Both the position numbers and the translations under genes were made by a program. Below are positions 5,904 through 6,644 of a DNA stretch of 6,644 bases, in pieces (position 1 is the first letter of the stretch; the number at the start of each line of letters is the position of its first letter). Source of the stretch: an uncultured Eubacteriales bacterium (GTDB lineage: Bacteria > Bacillota > Clostridia > Oscillospirales > CAG-272); the NCBI GenBank assembly GCA_900546315.1, contig URCP01000129.1, forward strand, positions 1-6,644, read 5' to 3'. The notes below the pieces were generated by a model. The model did no database searches, was not told the DNA's origin, and was given only the letters and a program-made list of their open reading frames with translations.

Positions 5904-6488
5904 TCACGCTTCCATCCGGAGAAGATCCTCTGTATAATTCTCCCCGTACCCGCCGAACTCCGTGTCCGAGCCGTCGAGGTTTATCTGATACATCCTGAAC
6001 GTGACGTCGAGGTCCTTCGGCAGCCATTTCTCGTCGTACGTGTAGCGGTAGGTCATCCCGAGACGGCGCAGCAGGCTGCCGCTCTTCGGGTTGAGGATGT
6101 CGTGGGTCGCGGTGACATACGGGACGCCGTCAGCCTTCGCGGCGTCGAGAACTGCCTTCCCGGCTTCGGTCATGTAGCCTTTTCCGCGCATATCGCGTCT
6201 CAGGGCGAAGCATAACTCGTGCGATTCGTCTCCGCTGACGCTTATGTACCCGATCGGAATGTTGTCGTCCTTAAGACATACGGCGTAGTAGTATCCGCAG
6301 GGGTCGTTGTAGCGCAGCATGAACCTGTTCCTCAGAATCCTTTCGGAGTCGAAGGTATACCTTGAATAGCTCCACGGCAGGAATCTGCTTGTTCGTCTGT
6401 CGGCGAGGAGGGCGTGCATAGCGGGGAGATCAGCCGACGTGAAGCGGCGGAGGATAAGGCGTTCTGTGCGCATTTCGGGTGTGTTCAT
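5904..6488 (-). CDS. GNAT family N-acetyltransferase (RimJ/RimL-like)
   Basis: A 194-residue predicted acetyl-CoA-dependent N-acetyltransferase. The N-terminus RTERLILRRFTSAD is typical of the RimJ/RimL-like branch, which acetylates protein N-termini, amino acids, antibiotics or other small amines. The acetyl-CoA pyrophosphate loop is RGKGYMTEA (101-109), preceded by the beta-strand ELCFALRRD. The later motif NPKSGSLLRRLGM (133-145) carries the conserved Asn, Ser and Leu-Gly positions. The C-terminus extends about 40 residues past the core. AAAGGA (minus strand of 6499-6504) lies 10 nt before the chosen ATG. A second in-frame Met at residue 6 is less well placed. The gene is monocistronic, convergent with the fusion gene, and has repeat elements on both sides. 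The acceptor substrate cannot be inferred. Confidence 0.9.
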   Translation of the reverse strand: MNTPEMRTERLILRRFTSADLPAMHALLADRRTSRFLPWSYSRYTFDSERILRNRFMLRYNDPCGYYYAVCLKDDNIPIGYISVSGDESHELCFALRRDMRGKGYMTEAGKAVLDAAKADGVPYVTATHDILNPKSGSLLRRLGMTYRYTYDEKWLPKDLDVTFRMYQINLDGSDTEFGGYGENYTEDLLRMEA

Positions 6489-6509
6489 GGAGTTTCATTC
6501 CTTTCGCGA

Positions 6510-6539
6510 ATTATAGTTTTGATTTTTGTGGAAACACTG
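6510..6539 (-). promoter_or_regulatory. Possible promoter of the acetyltransferase gene
   Basis: The minus strand carries a perfect TATAAT (complement of 6510-6515), but no convincing -35 at 16-18 bp; the best candidate region lies inside the short repeat copy at 6530-6552. The predicted transcript start, near 6503, would leave only about 15 nt before the ATG, with the Shine-Dalgarno at the very 5' end. Confidence 0.35.
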
Positions 6540-6552
6540 AATCAGTGGTTCC
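6530..6552. repeat. Ends-only remnant of the palindromic repeat element
   Basis: GGAAACACTGA (6530-6540) is followed after one base by TCAGTGGTTCC (6542-6552), complementary at 10 of 11 positions. These match the two outer ends of the full elements, joined without the 65-67 bp centre. It lies immediately next to the full copy B, separated by two bases. Confidence 0.75.
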
Positions 6553-6554
6553 TT

Positions 6555-6641
6555 GGAAACATTGAATAATTCGGGTTTTCGCGTGAAAAGTCTTGGATTT
6601 ATGGACTTTTTACGCGAAAACAACCTTAGATCAATGTTTCC
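6555..6641. repeat. Palindromic intergenic repeat element, copy B
   Basis: An 87-bp element with perfect 11-bp outer ends, GGAAACATTGA (6555-6565) and TCAATGTTTCC (6631-6641). Inside is an 18-bp stem (6575-6592 with 6604-6621; arm GTTTTCGCGTGAAAAGTC), fully paired apart from one G-T. The loop TTGGATTTATG (6593-6603) is identical to that of copy A, while the arms differ with compensating changes. The flanking CTTG, present here and after the ends-only remnant, reaches the window edge. Confidence 0.9.
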
Positions 6642-6644
6642 TTG

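Noticed and set aside
5799..6215. 138-codon plus-strand open frame across the MITE and the acetyltransferase
   Set aside because: It runs through a terminal inverted repeat and then antisense through the acetyltransferase. There is no convincing ribosome binding site and the translation has no domain.

Overview
The window looks like a chromosomal segment of a GC-rich member of the Bacillota, most likely an uncultured gut- or rumen-type Clostridia (Oscillospirales-like). The clues are AAAGGA-type ribosome binding sites, consensus-like TATAAT promoters with extended -10 TG motifs, strong G/C preference at codon third positions, and a solute-binding lipoprotein with a Thr/Ser/Gly/Asp-rich linker after its lipobox. 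The assignment is an inference from style; no taxonomic marker gene is present.

Layout: (1) 34-942 (+) is an aldo/keto reductase with a complete catalytic tetrad. (2) 943-1075 is a convergent gap holding a two-way rho-independent terminator and a long palindromic repeat element. (3) 1076-2539 (-) is an ABC-type extracellular solute-binding lipoprotein with no permease or ATPase beside it. (4) 2540-3069 is a 530-bp divergent control region: a leader carrying a diverged repeat copy, a minus-strand promoter with paired direct repeats just upstream, a nested inverted repeat, and a plus-strand promoter followed by a leader hairpin. (5) 3070-5607 (+) is an unusual 845-residue fusion of a sugar-phosphate isomerase/epimerase-type TIM barrel with an acyl-CoA synthetase (AMP-binding) module. 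(6) 5608-5903 is a terminator, a short 8-bp tandem repeat and a 135-bp MITE-like element with perfect 26-bp terminal inverted repeats. (7) 5904-6488 (-) is a GNAT acetyltransferase. (8) 6489-6644 holds a shortened and a full copy of the same palindromic element seen at 987-1075.

Genes alternate in orientation (convergent, divergent, convergent), so each appears to be its own transcription unit and no operon or shared pathway is evident. The two most notable things are the two-domain fusion enzyme, which couples a predicted metal-dependent isomerase/dehydratase-type barrel to a carboxylate-activating enzyme, and the intergenic palindromic repeat family. Two copies of that family share an identical 11-nt loop, while their arms differ by compensatory base-pair changes.
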